From: Poa pratensis
Lineage: Eukaryota > Streptophyta > Magnoliopsida > Poales > Poaceae
Direction: 5' to 3'
Assembly (NCBI GenBank): GCA_947311845.1
Contig: CAMZMU010000059.1
Coordinates: forward strand, 54,707,461 to 54,771,460
DNA: 64,000 nucleotides
Shown: one piece after another, positions 10,297-20,155 of the stretch
Layout: the number at the start of each line of letters is the position of its first letter
Position numbering within the stretch: position 1 is the stretch's first letter
The notes under the pieces: generated by a model
The model's input: the letters and a program-made list of their open reading frames with translations, nothing else
Database searches by the model: none
Told to the model about the DNA's origin: nothing
Program-made: the position numbers and the translations under genes

Positions 10297-11007
10297 GATC
10301 TTATGTCCGAGCTGCAGGAAATGATTTCCAAACAAAAGGTTTGTAACTTACTCGTGCATTCTCTCTTGTAAAGAGAAACGTATTCGCGGTATGTGATTCC
10401 CTATTCTCTTTATATCATCCCAGTAATGTTAACTCTTTTCAATTCATGTGATACTATTTGATAGCATGCTTAGTTCGTGCGAATTGTGGGAAACACCTTT
10501 TATTCACAAATGCCATGGTGGAACGTGCTAACAAATAATACCTTAGCACATTTAAGAAACAAATTTACCATGTTTCGAATAATAATGTTTCCCGTTGCAT
10601 TAGATTCCGTTCTGTTGGCTAATAGCAAATAATTTAGATGATTAGATGATTTTCAGAAAGTCAGGTTTACACTCAGCTTTAGAGAATCAGAATATTCTAA
10701 GCATGTATTGGAGAAGTGCCTACTTGGAAGCTTGTTCACTCCTAATTTATTCAGTCAGTTTAAAATCATTTTGTATGCTACTTGTTACAGGATTGCTTGA
10801 AGAAATTAAAGTCCGAGCATGGAAACGTCCAGCTTGGAAACAGAACTGTGAACATGATATACGCATATTATCTTTGAAAAATGAGGTGTTGTTTAGTGCG
10901 CAAGCTGCCAAGTTCTGAACAATATTCTTACCTTCGCCAGGTCCTTGGGTAGGATGAGACGGATGGCTGGGATGCTCTGCGAAACATCTTTAATTGACCC
11001 GGAGGAG
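10297..11007 (+). pseudogene. Citrate synthase gene fragment carried by the Helitron
   Basis: Three exon-like blocks lie in order with intron remnants. Block 10297-10338 reads DLMSELQEMISKQK, bounded by TGCAG and GTTTGT. Block 10791-10856 begins after TTACAG and reads DCLKKLKSEHGNVQLGNRTV then NM. Block 10941-11007 begins after GCCAG and reads VLG, then in a shifted frame MRRMAGMLCETSLIDPEE, followed by GTATGC. This is the N-terminal part of plant mitochondrial citrate synthase (TCA cycle, acetyl-CoA plus oxaloacetate to citrate), whose consensus runs LKKLKSEHGKVQLG and MRGMTGMLWETSLLDPEE. The donor after block 2 has lost its GT (ATATAC), and block 3 has an extra base and an in-frame TAG. No catalytic His or Asp region is present. 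It is a captured, non-functional fragment. Confidence 0.8.
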
Positions 11008-11318
11008 GTATGCTTGTTGTTCTCTTGAGGTTAGCTTGTTTTATGTTGAGATGTTCAGCAGACTAGAAAATGGATTATATCGCTGGTTGATGTGGTCCAA
11101 CAACAACATATTCTTCCACTATTCTTGTTTCTGATAATATAACATCAGTCTTGTTTATTTGAGAAAAGCGCGATGTGTAGCTCCAGTAGAACACTGGGTA
11201 ATTTTATTGATTTGTTGTATCGCTGAAGAATTTTAGAGAAGTGATTTTCTTTAATTTATGTAATTCTTTCCGGATACAAATATTTTTAACCCGTAGCAAC
11301 ACACGGGCTTTTAGCTAG

Positions 11319-11390
11319 TTTTAGATAGAAGGCAAAAATTGTCATTTTTATAGAAATCAGTAGCTAGGTGGAGGAATACCATATACGGTA
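11319..11390 (+). repeat. WRKY copy 2 flank resuming after the Helitron
   Basis: TTTTAGATAGAAGGCAAAAA continues the match to 3175-3240 behind copy 1. It ends where the foldback MITE begins. Confidence 0.6.
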
Positions 11391-11948
11391 AGGGCATGTA
11401 CAATGCAAAATGTTTAGAGAGGTGATTAGAAAAATAAACATTTTTGTTTAAAAAATAGTAATTATTTACAATAGGCATATATCTAAATAGGCAGGGAGGC
11501 GTTTTGGCTCCCGTGTGCATATGCTCCTGATATTGTTTTCAGAATTAAAAAGTCTGAAAATACTTTGAAAAATATGAAAAAAATTGGGCACAAAGATATA
11601 CAAGTGTTCAACATTCGTGGAAAATTTCGGAAGGAAATAACATTTTCTGCGGTCTGTGAGATTTTGTCTTTTTTGCACAGACCACATAAAATGTCATTTC
11701 CTTCCGAAGTACTGCACAAATGTTAAAAACTTGCGAATGTTTGTGCCCAAATTGTTTGAGATTTTTTCGATGTGTTTTCATATTTTTTTAATTTTGAGAA
11801 CTATAACAGAAGCATATGCACCCGGTGCCAAAGTGGATTTCTGTCTTTCCTACACAAATAAGCACTGATGCCTAAGAGAAAGTTTAGTTTATTTTCATAA
11901 GCACCCCTCTAACCACCTTCCATTATACATTGCCTTACATGCCTATAG
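11391..11948. mobile_element. Foldback (long inverted repeat) MITE, about 0.55 kb
   Basis: The whole element is an imperfect hairpin. The left arm (about 11395-11655) and right arm (about 11675-11946) pair along most of their length, for example GTGCATATGCTCCTGAT with its partner near 11808-11825, and TCGGAAGGAAATAACATTTT with its partner near 11692-11710. The loop is around 11655-11675. The ends read GGGCATGTACAATG and, on the opposite strand, GGCATGTAAGGCAATG, resembling PIF/Harbinger-type MITE ends. The flanking TAA and TAT are too diverged to prove the target duplication. Confidence 0.6.
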
Positions 11949-12130
11949 GGCCGTTTGAAAAGTGCTGAAAAGGCGAAAACCAAACTCAGGCATATAGGCC
12001 GTGATATCCATTTGCTAGAGCCTATTGCGGGAGAGTCACCTATCCTGTCAACTGTTTGGTCACCTCTACACGTAGTACATCCAGTCACAACAGTGTACAA
12101 GTATCAAATGAAATATCTTCTTTTGGACGC
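11949..12130 (+). repeat. WRKY copy 2 flank, last conserved part
   Basis: GAAAAGTGCTGAAAAGGCGA and the following 150 bases align with 3255-3440 behind copy 1 with moderate divergence. It marks the far end of the recognisable unit of copy 2. Confidence 0.6.
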
Positions 12131-12800
12131 TGACGATTAGTCTCACATTTTTCTCCACAGAGTGAAGTTATCGCACACCACCCATTTGGAACGATTTCGT
12201 TGATCGTCAGTCGGTGACAGTCTAATTTTTTTTATCAAAGAGACTTTTATTCAAAAGGCTTTTCTTTGAATAACGATAGAGGAACACATCCATTTGACCA
12301 GGAACCAATAGGATATCCGTGAGGTTTATCATGACGGAGGAAAGCTCCACAATCTCCAATGTCGACAGGCGCGGGACAAGCGAAAGAGAAAGCGAAAAAC
12401 CATTCTCCAGACAGCGGACACTCAAGTATTGGGTCGAGATGAGCGGTACAAAAAGGTAGGGAATTCCGCAGCGAGGGGGCAGTCCCCAATCCAACTGTCA
12501 AGCCAGCACGCAACAGTGGAGCAGTTGCAATGGTAACAATCGAGTGGGTTCGGAAGGAAGGGAGATTAGCAACAATCCTCTTCCCGACCGGAGTGTGTAG
12601 GAAGTGGGCATCTTTCAAGTCGGGCTGATCTGACTAGCCGTAGAAACGACGAAACCAACAGATCCAGGGCAGTCGGAGTCAGAGTGTAGTTTTGTGTGAG
12701 GAATTTTGAATAGAGGGCGGAGTTTTGGCTGGGGATGGAGATCACCCCCCCCCCCCCCCCCACAAGGCTTTAGGTTTGCGCACGCCGTTCCAGGCTGCAC
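12131..12800. other. Unassigned stretch with a 17-C homopolymer
   Basis: I found no gene. A run of T at 12224-12231 could be the tail of a minus-strand retroposon, but no target duplication was found. A run of 17 C at 12745-12761 just precedes the promoter remnant of copy 3; such a run is error-prone in sequencing. Confidence 0.3.
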
Positions 12801-12937
12801 GCTCTCTCGGTTGACATTTCAAAAAGTCAAATGGTAATATGTTGTTCAAGTTATAGCTGACGCGGCACGTGAAACTAGGCCGATCGGTTGCATGTAAAAT
12901 CAGGATGCGATCACCGGTAGGCCGATCGACCAATCAC
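12801..12937 (+). promoter_or_regulatory. Distal promoter of WRKY copy 3, cut by a MULE
   Basis: TCTCGGTTGACATT (W-box), GACGCGGCACGTGAAACTAGG and GGCCGATCG align with 4629-5000 upstream of copy 2. The match is interrupted at CCAATCAC, where the MULE is inserted, and resumes at 14098 with the TATA region at 14206-14213. Confidence 0.65.
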
Positions 12938-14097
12938 GAGTTAATTGCAGAAACCTACGACAATTGGGGCTAGGGCTACAAAAAAACTACCACTTTACGA
13001 ATTATTTGCAGAAACCACCGTTTTCGGGTGATGCATTGCAAGCAGCACTAATTGGCCAGTTGACACGCTCTTAGTAAGCATATGACAGGCGGGCCCCGCT
13101 GTCAGGTCCACGTGGCAGCCAAAAGGGGCAACTTTGTCGGCGCTTAATCTCTCGCTTGCAGCTCCCTCGTCGCCGGTAGAAAAAGTCGCCGCTCCTGCTC
13201 GCGGCTGAGCTCAACGCCCCTGCTCGCGGCCGAGCTCGCCGCCCCTGTTGAATGTGGGCCCCCTCCCCCCAACGCCGGTCCTTCGGTGCCCCGCAGACAG
13301 AGAATGGGAACGGCATGAAGAGCTCGCCGCTATCGCCATTGTGCTCAGCCCCGTCGTCATGGACCTCGCGAAGCCTAGACCCCTTGCTTGTTAGCACGAA
13401 CTCGTCGTCCTAGTTCTCCCCTTCAAAATAATTGAGCGCCCGGGTCCTCTGTCGCCACCGCCATGGTCGTCTTCTCCGACTCCGGTACCGAGCCGTATAG
13501 CTGTCGATCTCCTCCGACGCTTCGATTGGGGCTTCATCCTCCAGTTTTTTGACCTCCTGAGGTTCTCCTGAAGCCTCCAAAGTCTTCGAAAAGGAGCCTC
13601 GCGCCCCCGAACTTCTGCCCGGCGTGTCCCTGCTCCGACGGCCGTCGTCGCCATCGTGGTGTCACCTCTGAGCCCCGACGGCCTCCCCGACCCCAGCTTC
13701 GACTTCGTGTTCCTCGCTTTTCCTCGCACTCTCTGTAGTCCATGCGTCGAGCGCCGTCTGCTCGAGGTTGTGGGACTGCGGCGGCGCTGCGTTCGACCCG
13801 GCGGTGCTGATGCGCATCTTTCTTTGCGCTGGGTAGAGGATAACAAGCCCCTGAAATTGGAATTTATAAAATAAAGGGGTTTTCAGAAAATAGGCATGCC
13901 ACGTATGCGGGTCTAGCCGTCAGAAAAGACGGTTAACGCTCGTAAACTCAACAATCAGTGTTTTTTGTTACCCATTACACAATACCGGTGGTTTCTGATA
14001 AAAATCACGCCGAAAACGGTGGTTTCTGCAAATAATTCGTAAAGTAGTAGTTTTTTGTAGCCCTAGCCCCAATTGTCGTAGGTTTCTGAATTAACTC
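12938..14097. mobile_element. Mutator-like element (possible Pack-MULE), 1,160 bp
   Basis: Terminal inverted repeats of nearly 90 bp (12938-13027 and 14010-14097) start GAGTTAATTGCAGAAACC and GAGTTAATTCAGAAACC on the opposite strand, with only a few indels and changes. The 9-bp target duplication is ACCAATCAC (12929-12937) and ATCAATCAC (14098-14106), 8 of 9 matching; the empty site ATCAATCAC is seen upstream of copy 2. No transposase is present. The core (13070-13860) is GC-rich with overlapping open frames, as in gene-fragment-carrying Pack-MULEs, but I cannot identify a source gene. Confidence 0.85.
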
Positions 14098-14205
14098 ATC
14101 AATCACTGACGCTGTTCGTGCCGGGCACTAGCTTGGTTGCTTGCTTGCTAGGTGTTGCGGCGCCGCTGCTGCATTTGACTTTCTACGGAGCGAGAGGCCG
14201 AGAGC

Positions 14206-14213
14206 TATATATA
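14206..14213 (+). promoter_or_regulatory. TATA box retained before WRKY copy 3
   Basis: TATATATA is identical to the copy 2 box at 5094-5101. Because of the deletion it now sits about 60 bases before the internal ATG at 14273, and transcription would start inside former coding sequence. A 12-codon upstream frame (ATG at 14235) ends in TGA overlapping the ATG at 14273. Confidence 0.5.
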
Positions 14214-14218
14214 CATCC

Positions 14219-15221
14219 GTCGGCGGCACGGCGGATGTCGGCCCCAGCTCTGAAGCAGCAGAGGCGCCTCTGATGGCTGCTCGTCACGAAGCCGTCGTCA
14301 CCCGTGTGGCTCCGGTGCGACCGGTGACTTTGGCGGCGTCGTCGTCGTCGTCGCCGCCGTTGTACGACGTGCTGGAGTACCTCGACTTGGAGCGCGAGCA
14401 GCTGCCTCGGGCGCCATTCTCCATCACGCCGTCGTCCGCTCGTGAGCGCGCGGTGCTCATCTCCTTCCCGGCCGCCTCGACTTCCGGGCAGCCCCTGTCG
14501 GAGACGAGGAAGCAAGCCGGTCGGAGACCGGGCGGCCGTGCACACAGGCCTAAAAGGAGGTACAGACCATGGTGGTTCGGTTAAGTTTGCAGTGCTCTGC
14601 TTGCAGGATCAAGCGTTGACACTAGGTGTTTGATGCAGCAAGAGCAAGAAGAGCCAGGTGAAGAAGGTGGTGCGGGAGGTGCCGGTGGCCGACGGCGGCG
14701 TCTCCGGCCCGGACGACCAGTGGGCGTGGCGCAAGTACGGCCAGAAACCCATCAAGGGCTCCCCGTACCCACGGTAGTTAATTTCCCAGACCATTGCCTT
14801 TGGCAGTTGGCACGACACCACAAGTGATGTGTACTGCAACTGAACTGCTTGTGAATGCAGAGGGTACTACAAGTGCAGCAGCCTGAAGGCCCGCACGGCG
14901 CGGAAGCTGGTGGAGCGCAGCCCGGCCAATCCCGGCGTGCTCGTCGTCACCTACATCGCCGAACACTGCCACGCTGTACCCACCCACATCAATGCCCTCG
15001 CCGGCACCGCGCGCAACCCGCCCCATTCGCCGCCCTTGTCCGACGATACTACCAAGCGTGAGGAGTACAGCGCCGACGTCTCGTCCTCCCTGGCCGCGGA
15101 CGACGAGTCAGAGCTCTGGGCGCCCGTGGAGATGGACCATATGTTCAGCGCCTTCGACGACGATTTCGACCATTTCTTCGGCGACAACGGCCACGTTTTT
15201 GGGCGATCGGTTTCGCTCTAG
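14219..15221 (+). pseudogene. WRKY copy 3: N-terminally deleted, zinc finger defective
   Basis: Compared with copy 2, the DNA between the TATA box and codon about 20 is missing: TATATATACATCCGT runs straight into GGCGGCACGGCGGATG. The normal ATG and the [11 protein letters not shown] segment are lost. The remaining frame is open through exon 1 (to 14559), exon 2 (14639-14773) and exon 3 (14861-15221), with good splice sites. The first in-frame ATG is at 14273; it would give a protein lacking about 38 N-terminal residues. [16 protein letters not shown] is intact, but the second zinc-ligand Cys is Arg (SSLKART where copy 2 has SSLKACT; CGC for TGC), so the C-X5-C half of the finger is broken. 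DNA binding is therefore unlikely, although a dominant or decoy product cannot be excluded. Confidence 0.85.
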
Positions 15222-15351
15222 TTTGCAAGGCTAATTTAGCGAAGCATGTTCAATTAGCATACATGAATAGTAGTTGTCAGTTTATTCTTTTGGGCGGGAG
15301 CAGTAATCCTTGTGCCTAAGATATTGATTGGCTCTGTACTGGCCAACATCT

Positions 15352-15392
15352 TCTTTTTCAAGCAACTGGCAGAAGCTCTGCCTTTTCATTAA
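15352..15392 (-). mobile_element. 3' end of a split minus-strand LINE
   Basis: On the minus strand it reads AATGAAAAGGCAGAGCTTCT then GCCAGTTGCTTGAAAAAG, a typical grass LINE 3' terminus with a short A-rich tail. The adjacent TGGCCAACATCT (15340-15351) recurs at 52315-52326, where WRKY-unit flank resumes. The rest of the LINE is at 50941-52314. Confidence 0.5.
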
Positions 15393-16756
15393 CTAGCATG
15401 GTAGTATTGAAGTGACAGATAAAAATTATAGTATTATGTGATTTGGTAGATAACTATAGCCACCGAAATATTATGATAAATAAATATCACATTTATGGAA
15501 TGCATTTTAAATTTTTGGACGAATTATTAGTAACAAAATTATTGATTTATGTTGTTGTTTTAACATGATGTTGAATCAATTTGCATACATAAAGTTAAGA
15601 CCGCGAGCTGCTTGTTACTTTTGTTGTGATATTGAATCATTATGCATTGTAGGTTTTCAGTCATTGCCATTAAATATAATGTTGCACAATTTGTTTTTAT
15701 GGTTTTGTCCAATTATTAATTTTAGGTGATCTTGAGAAGTGGAAATATGAGGATGAGAATAGAAAATTAATTTTTTAATAAAGCAATTTATCCTTGTAAA
15801 CAGTTAGATCAAAAAAACATCAAGAAATGTATTTAATTTGTGTAGATCTATCGATTATCACTGACTTCTAATAGCAACCATGTTTATTGGTACTCATAAT
15901 TTATGTCGTGATATTCTCTTTAGCCATGCCTCCTAATTACCAATCATGTAGTCTTCACATTCAGGCACATCTCGTCTCTCTCTATCTCTCTTCTGCCCTC
16001 CCCACTCTCTCTATCTCTCACACACATAGGTATGTGTTACCATGTAACATCGACCTAAAAATTCCAGTACAAACTCAAATCCTTTTGACACTATATAATT
16101 ACGAATATAAAGAGAAAATTGTCATTAGTCATCTTCTAATGCCACTTCAAGTGTTACATCTTTAAATATGGCCAACATGTATATTTTTTTGTCTATCTAA
16201 TAATTAGGATCTACCATACAACAGTTTGATGATGATTGTACTATCTCGTACATTTATAAAATTTATTAGTTGTGATCTGTTGAGTTTTCAATTTGGTGAA
16301 TTCATGTACGTGATGCTCTTAGGTACAATTATAAAAATCTATCGGTTGTGACATATGTTGGTACAATTAAAAAGATTTAGCTGGTGTGCTTTTTAAGTAC
16401 AAATATGAAGTTCTACCTGATGTGCTATCTTGGATACTATTATGATTATTTATATTTGGTTTTGGTATTTAAAAAAAATGAAGATCTATCGATTGTGTTC
16501 TTTAAACATAAAGAGGGTTTTGCTACATTGCCGGTCAAATGTTTTACTTTTCTATTAAGATATTGGACATCTATATCTTTTTTTGGTAGTATATTGAGCC
16601 TGCGAATACATTTTTATGTAGCTATTATTCTCTAGATATTTCGAGCGTTAAACGAATAACCGTTATACTATTCAGTATGTGCATACATGTTTATTTGAAG
16701 CCACAAATTGGAGCAGAGACATCTCTTTTTACCAAGTTCACATATACTCTTTGTAA
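15393..16756. other. AT-rich stretch without a recognisable gene
   Basis: I see only short random frames. It begins right after ACTAG (15388-15392), and the same pentamer stands at 50942-50946 at the far side of the nest. An element with a 5-bp target duplication may start here, but its ends do not fit a known class. Confidence 0.3.
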
Positions 16757-16822
16757 TAAAGGCTTAAATCTTGGGGGTAGAGATAAACCACAAATGTGTT
16801 CACTGAATCTTGTAAGTAAATA

Positions 16823-16924
16823 GGTCTAAGATGGGCCGCATTGGATAGCTTGCGTGTTCTATAAATGGTCTAAGATGGGCCGCATTGGATAGCTTGCGTG
16901 TTCTATAAATGGTCTAAGATGGGC
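16823..16924 (+). repeat. 44-bp tandem repeat, 2.3 units
   Basis: The unit starts GGTCTAAGATGGGCCGCATT and begins at 16823, 16867 and 16911. In the second copy of the large duplication the equivalent array has lost about 10 bp in its second unit (near 30920). Confidence 0.85.
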
Positions 16925-17085
16925 CATGTCATGTTGGGTCATTATTTCATTAGCAGAGGCAAAACAATATCAATTTAAATTCTCCATTTCTCTAGCCATC
17001 CGTCGATGTTGTGTGACCATGTGGGTATAGTGCATGTCTATTTAGGTTTTACTTGATGTTTTCCAAATAAAATTAAAATGTAGAA

Positions 17086-20000
17086 TCTTTACTATTAAAT
17101 GGGAGTCTGCGGTCGTGATGGTAGGTAATGGTACGTCGTGTGGCAGACTAATCTCCCCCGTCCTCTCGATCGGCAGATGATTGGAGGCATCCTGGCCGTC
17201 TCCCGTCATCGCTACTTCCTCTACCCCGAAAAGAACCCTACAACCTCTCGTCTGTGCGCTCGCGCCGCCGCCAACACCAGCTCATTCGTTGCTGCGCCAC
17301 CACCCGCAGCTCGCCGCTCTACTCCCCCATCGCCCCTCCCGGCGTCACCTTCCCCATCCCCGGCATCTCCTTCCCAATTCCCAAGCGCCGCCTCCCCTTC
17401 TCTCCGTGCGTGGGAACTGCAGATCGTGAAGCCCCCGCATGAAAAAACAAACTTGCTCGCCCGAATAACTCCCACGCTAGAAAAACCGTCATCCAGGCAC
17501 AGCTGCACGACTCCTGTTCCCTATTTTCTCATCTCTGCCTCGTTCGTCAAACTCCAAGCTAGGCAACCGTCGCCGCCTCCATCCTTCCGCCGAGATCTGT
17601 GGACGGCCCGGTCGATCCTTCGTGTTCGTATTGACTTTTGCGCCGCTACACTAGCCACTCTTGCGCGTGCCGCGCAGGCGACGTGCTGCGTGTCGGCCTG
17701 CCCGCAGCCACGCCGCCGCTCGCCCATCGCGCTTCACTCCATCCGCGGGCCGCACAACCACCGATGCCGCCACCGTTCTCCTACCTTCATCCGGCCGCCG
17801 ATGCGCGCTGTCGTCCTGCATGTCCAAGCTCGCCTGTGTAGTGTGGCCACTCCATAATTATAACGCTAATGTTTATCTGAATTCTGGATACCAGTCTGTA
17901 TATTGGGCTTGACACGATTTTTCATTTGTTTGTGCTTGCAGGTGGGTCAACGACAGCTGATCTCCGACATGCATTGGAGGTACCTACAAATTGTTCTAGG
18001 GATGGAAAAAGAGGGTAACTCACACAATCTGTATAGCTTGATCTATCGCTGCTCTGAAATGATTGAAATACTTGAAAAATACATGACAAATTCTGTTTCC
18101 ATTATAGCTGTTCAAGTTCTTACAGAGTTGAAAGCATACAGTTTGCGTAGATGAACCAAGAAGATGATGCAGAGGTTTGCAAGCGCCCACCTATTATTCA
18201 ATACAAGGACACATACATTTTGGATTTTACACACTGATAAAATAATCTGTATTTCGTCCCAGGAGACGGCATTGGTGCCTGGGACAAGGTGATGTTGGTT
18301 CTGCATTTTATGGTGATGCTGCATTTGTCCCAAGCGAATTCCCCCAATATGTCACTCGAGGGATATGCCAAGTATCCGAAGGTTTGTATTTCTGCCATGT
18401 ATAACCAAGCTCCATTAGTCCTCACTGTTTCTATGTTGCAGAATCATAAAGAAGTTATCGTTTACTCTTTTCTGAAAATTTTGAGAGAAACAAACGAGTC
18501 TGTGGTCGAGGTATTCCTTTAGGCAGACGGTAACTGGTTGCGCAACGTATTCTTCCTAGGATTGTTTTTCCTGAGAATAGGTGGTCTACCTGTTCTCATG
18601 TTGTCATCTTCCTTTTTCCTTTTCATTTAGGAAAGGTCTTCTTGTGGACTTGTCTGAAGGCGTCCTCAGAGCTACCTGCATGCAATCCCTCGGCTAAGTA
18701 AGTACAATGCTTTCGTTATTTTTCTTGTTCTTGTTTGACGGCAACTAATCGAAAAGAAAGATTACATGTTTTCATCGTGGTGCAAGTTGAGATGTTGGTT
18801 TCGTTGTTAATTTGCTAGGAGATCTTGCTTTGATCTGAAACATGAAGAAATAAATCATGAATGAGTGCTATCTTGCTAGAACCAGTGCTCATGCCCGGAC
18901 TTGTAAACTTGTTTTCTACAAATGGAAGCAAATTCAATAAACATATCTTCCATTATCAAGATTCGTTTTGAAAATCATAACTATTCATGGAATACAGTCC
19001 CAGGGCTGTAAAAGAAGAGAGCTGTAATTAATTGTATTTTATTTTATCCTCAGTTCCCTCTCTTGTGTGCATCATTTTAATGAGATGAATATTTCATTCC
19101 AACATGTACTTCTAAAATAGATAGTTTATTTTCCTTCCTCCCTTGATGGTAGCTATTGTAAATTAAGAATTTTAGTTAAGAAAGTAGAAAGTGTCAAGTG
19201 CACATCTAAATTAAGCAGCCTTCCTAAATATTTCAGAATATGTGGTGGTTCTATGCTAATTACTCATCATACTATCCTATGGGTCTATGCTTTTTCAGGG
19301 AGTACTCCAAAATGGTCATTCAGATAACACTCTGGTTGTGTGAACATACAGAACAATGGGATCTCAGGCGTCTTGTCACAATGTCACCTGCATGTAATCA
19401 TGGTTCTCCTGGTGCTAGGCATGAACGTAATAGAAACAGAAGGCAGCTCCAGAGATAAACAGAAGTAGCAGCAGTCTTTCAAGGAGTGAGCGGCAGCATG
19501 AGGAACAACTTGTTCTTAATGGTGCTGGTATTGTTGAGAGGGTTATTATCAAGATTGTTTCGGAACCTCTCAATTACACATGAAGGATGTAGAGATGACA
19601 AGCAATTCTAGATGGAGTATATTATAGGGAGGCCATTTCTGGATCTTAGTGATGTAGATATAAGAGAATAGGTAGTACCATTGCAGGAGGCACTAAAAAC
19701 GGATCGGACTTAATGGTAAAGATATTACAAAGGTGTCCAGGGGTGTTTTACTTGTTGCTATAAGATGTTATAAAGAAAACAAGAAGCATTGCTTCTACAT
19801 CTTATTTAGTTGACATTTTTCTGACCTAGAATTATTGACTTTTTCTCCTGCCAAAGCATTCCACTAATCTTTGATTGTGATTGTAAAATTTGGCAACAGA
19901 AGATTCTTTAGTGTGTCGAAATAACTTGCAGAGAAATAAAATGATGATCACTTCCCCTTGTGTCGAAAGAATCTTCTCTGCGAGTGATGATCAAAGGGGC

Positions 20001-20155
20001 AGGATAGTCAGGAACTTTACCAAGCATTAAATTAGAAAACAAGGCTTATTATTAAACTTGAGGCACAAATGTCACACAAAACCAGAATAATACGTACCAT
20101 CACGTGTATAATGTTATTTCACATGCACCGTGGCAACGCACGGGCACTCAACTAG
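17086..20155 (+). mobile_element. Helitron, 3.07 kb, plus strand
   Basis: The 5' end is TCTTTACTATTAAATGGGAG. The 3' end is ACTCAACTAG, preceded by the hairpin CCGTGGCAACGCACGG. It sits between A (17085) and T (20156). The paralogous unit B is uninterrupted at this spot (about 20895), giving the empty site. There is no Rep/helicase gene. A GC-rich block at 17140-17860 and exon-like blocks with plausible splice sites (17941-18015, 18262-18380) suggest captured gene pieces that I cannot name. Confidence 0.85.

Larger units (their letters stand above)
6450..11318 (+). mobile_element. Helitron, 4.87 kb, in the 3' flank of WRKY copy 2
   Basis: The left end is TCTTCTCTTCTC at 6450 and the right end is CTAG at 11315-11318. 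A short GC palindrome, CCCGTAGCAACACACGGG, lies just before the right end, which is the textbook Helitron 3' hairpin. Insertion is between A (6449) and T (11319). The empty site is visible behind copy 1, where ACAAACATA is directly followed by TTTTAGATAGAAGG (about 3166-3185). No Rep/helicase gene is present, so it is non-autonomous. It carries a citrate-synthase gene fragment and was later hit by a retroelement containing a CACTA element. Confidence 0.85.

Noticed and set aside
12222..12800. Minus-strand retroposon with T-run at 12224
   Set aside because: No target duplication and no second end could be found.
17138..17857. 239-codon frame as a host gene
   Set aside because: Located in a Helitron at its GC-rich 5' end, repeated with a frameshift at 31157-31672; at most a captured fragment.
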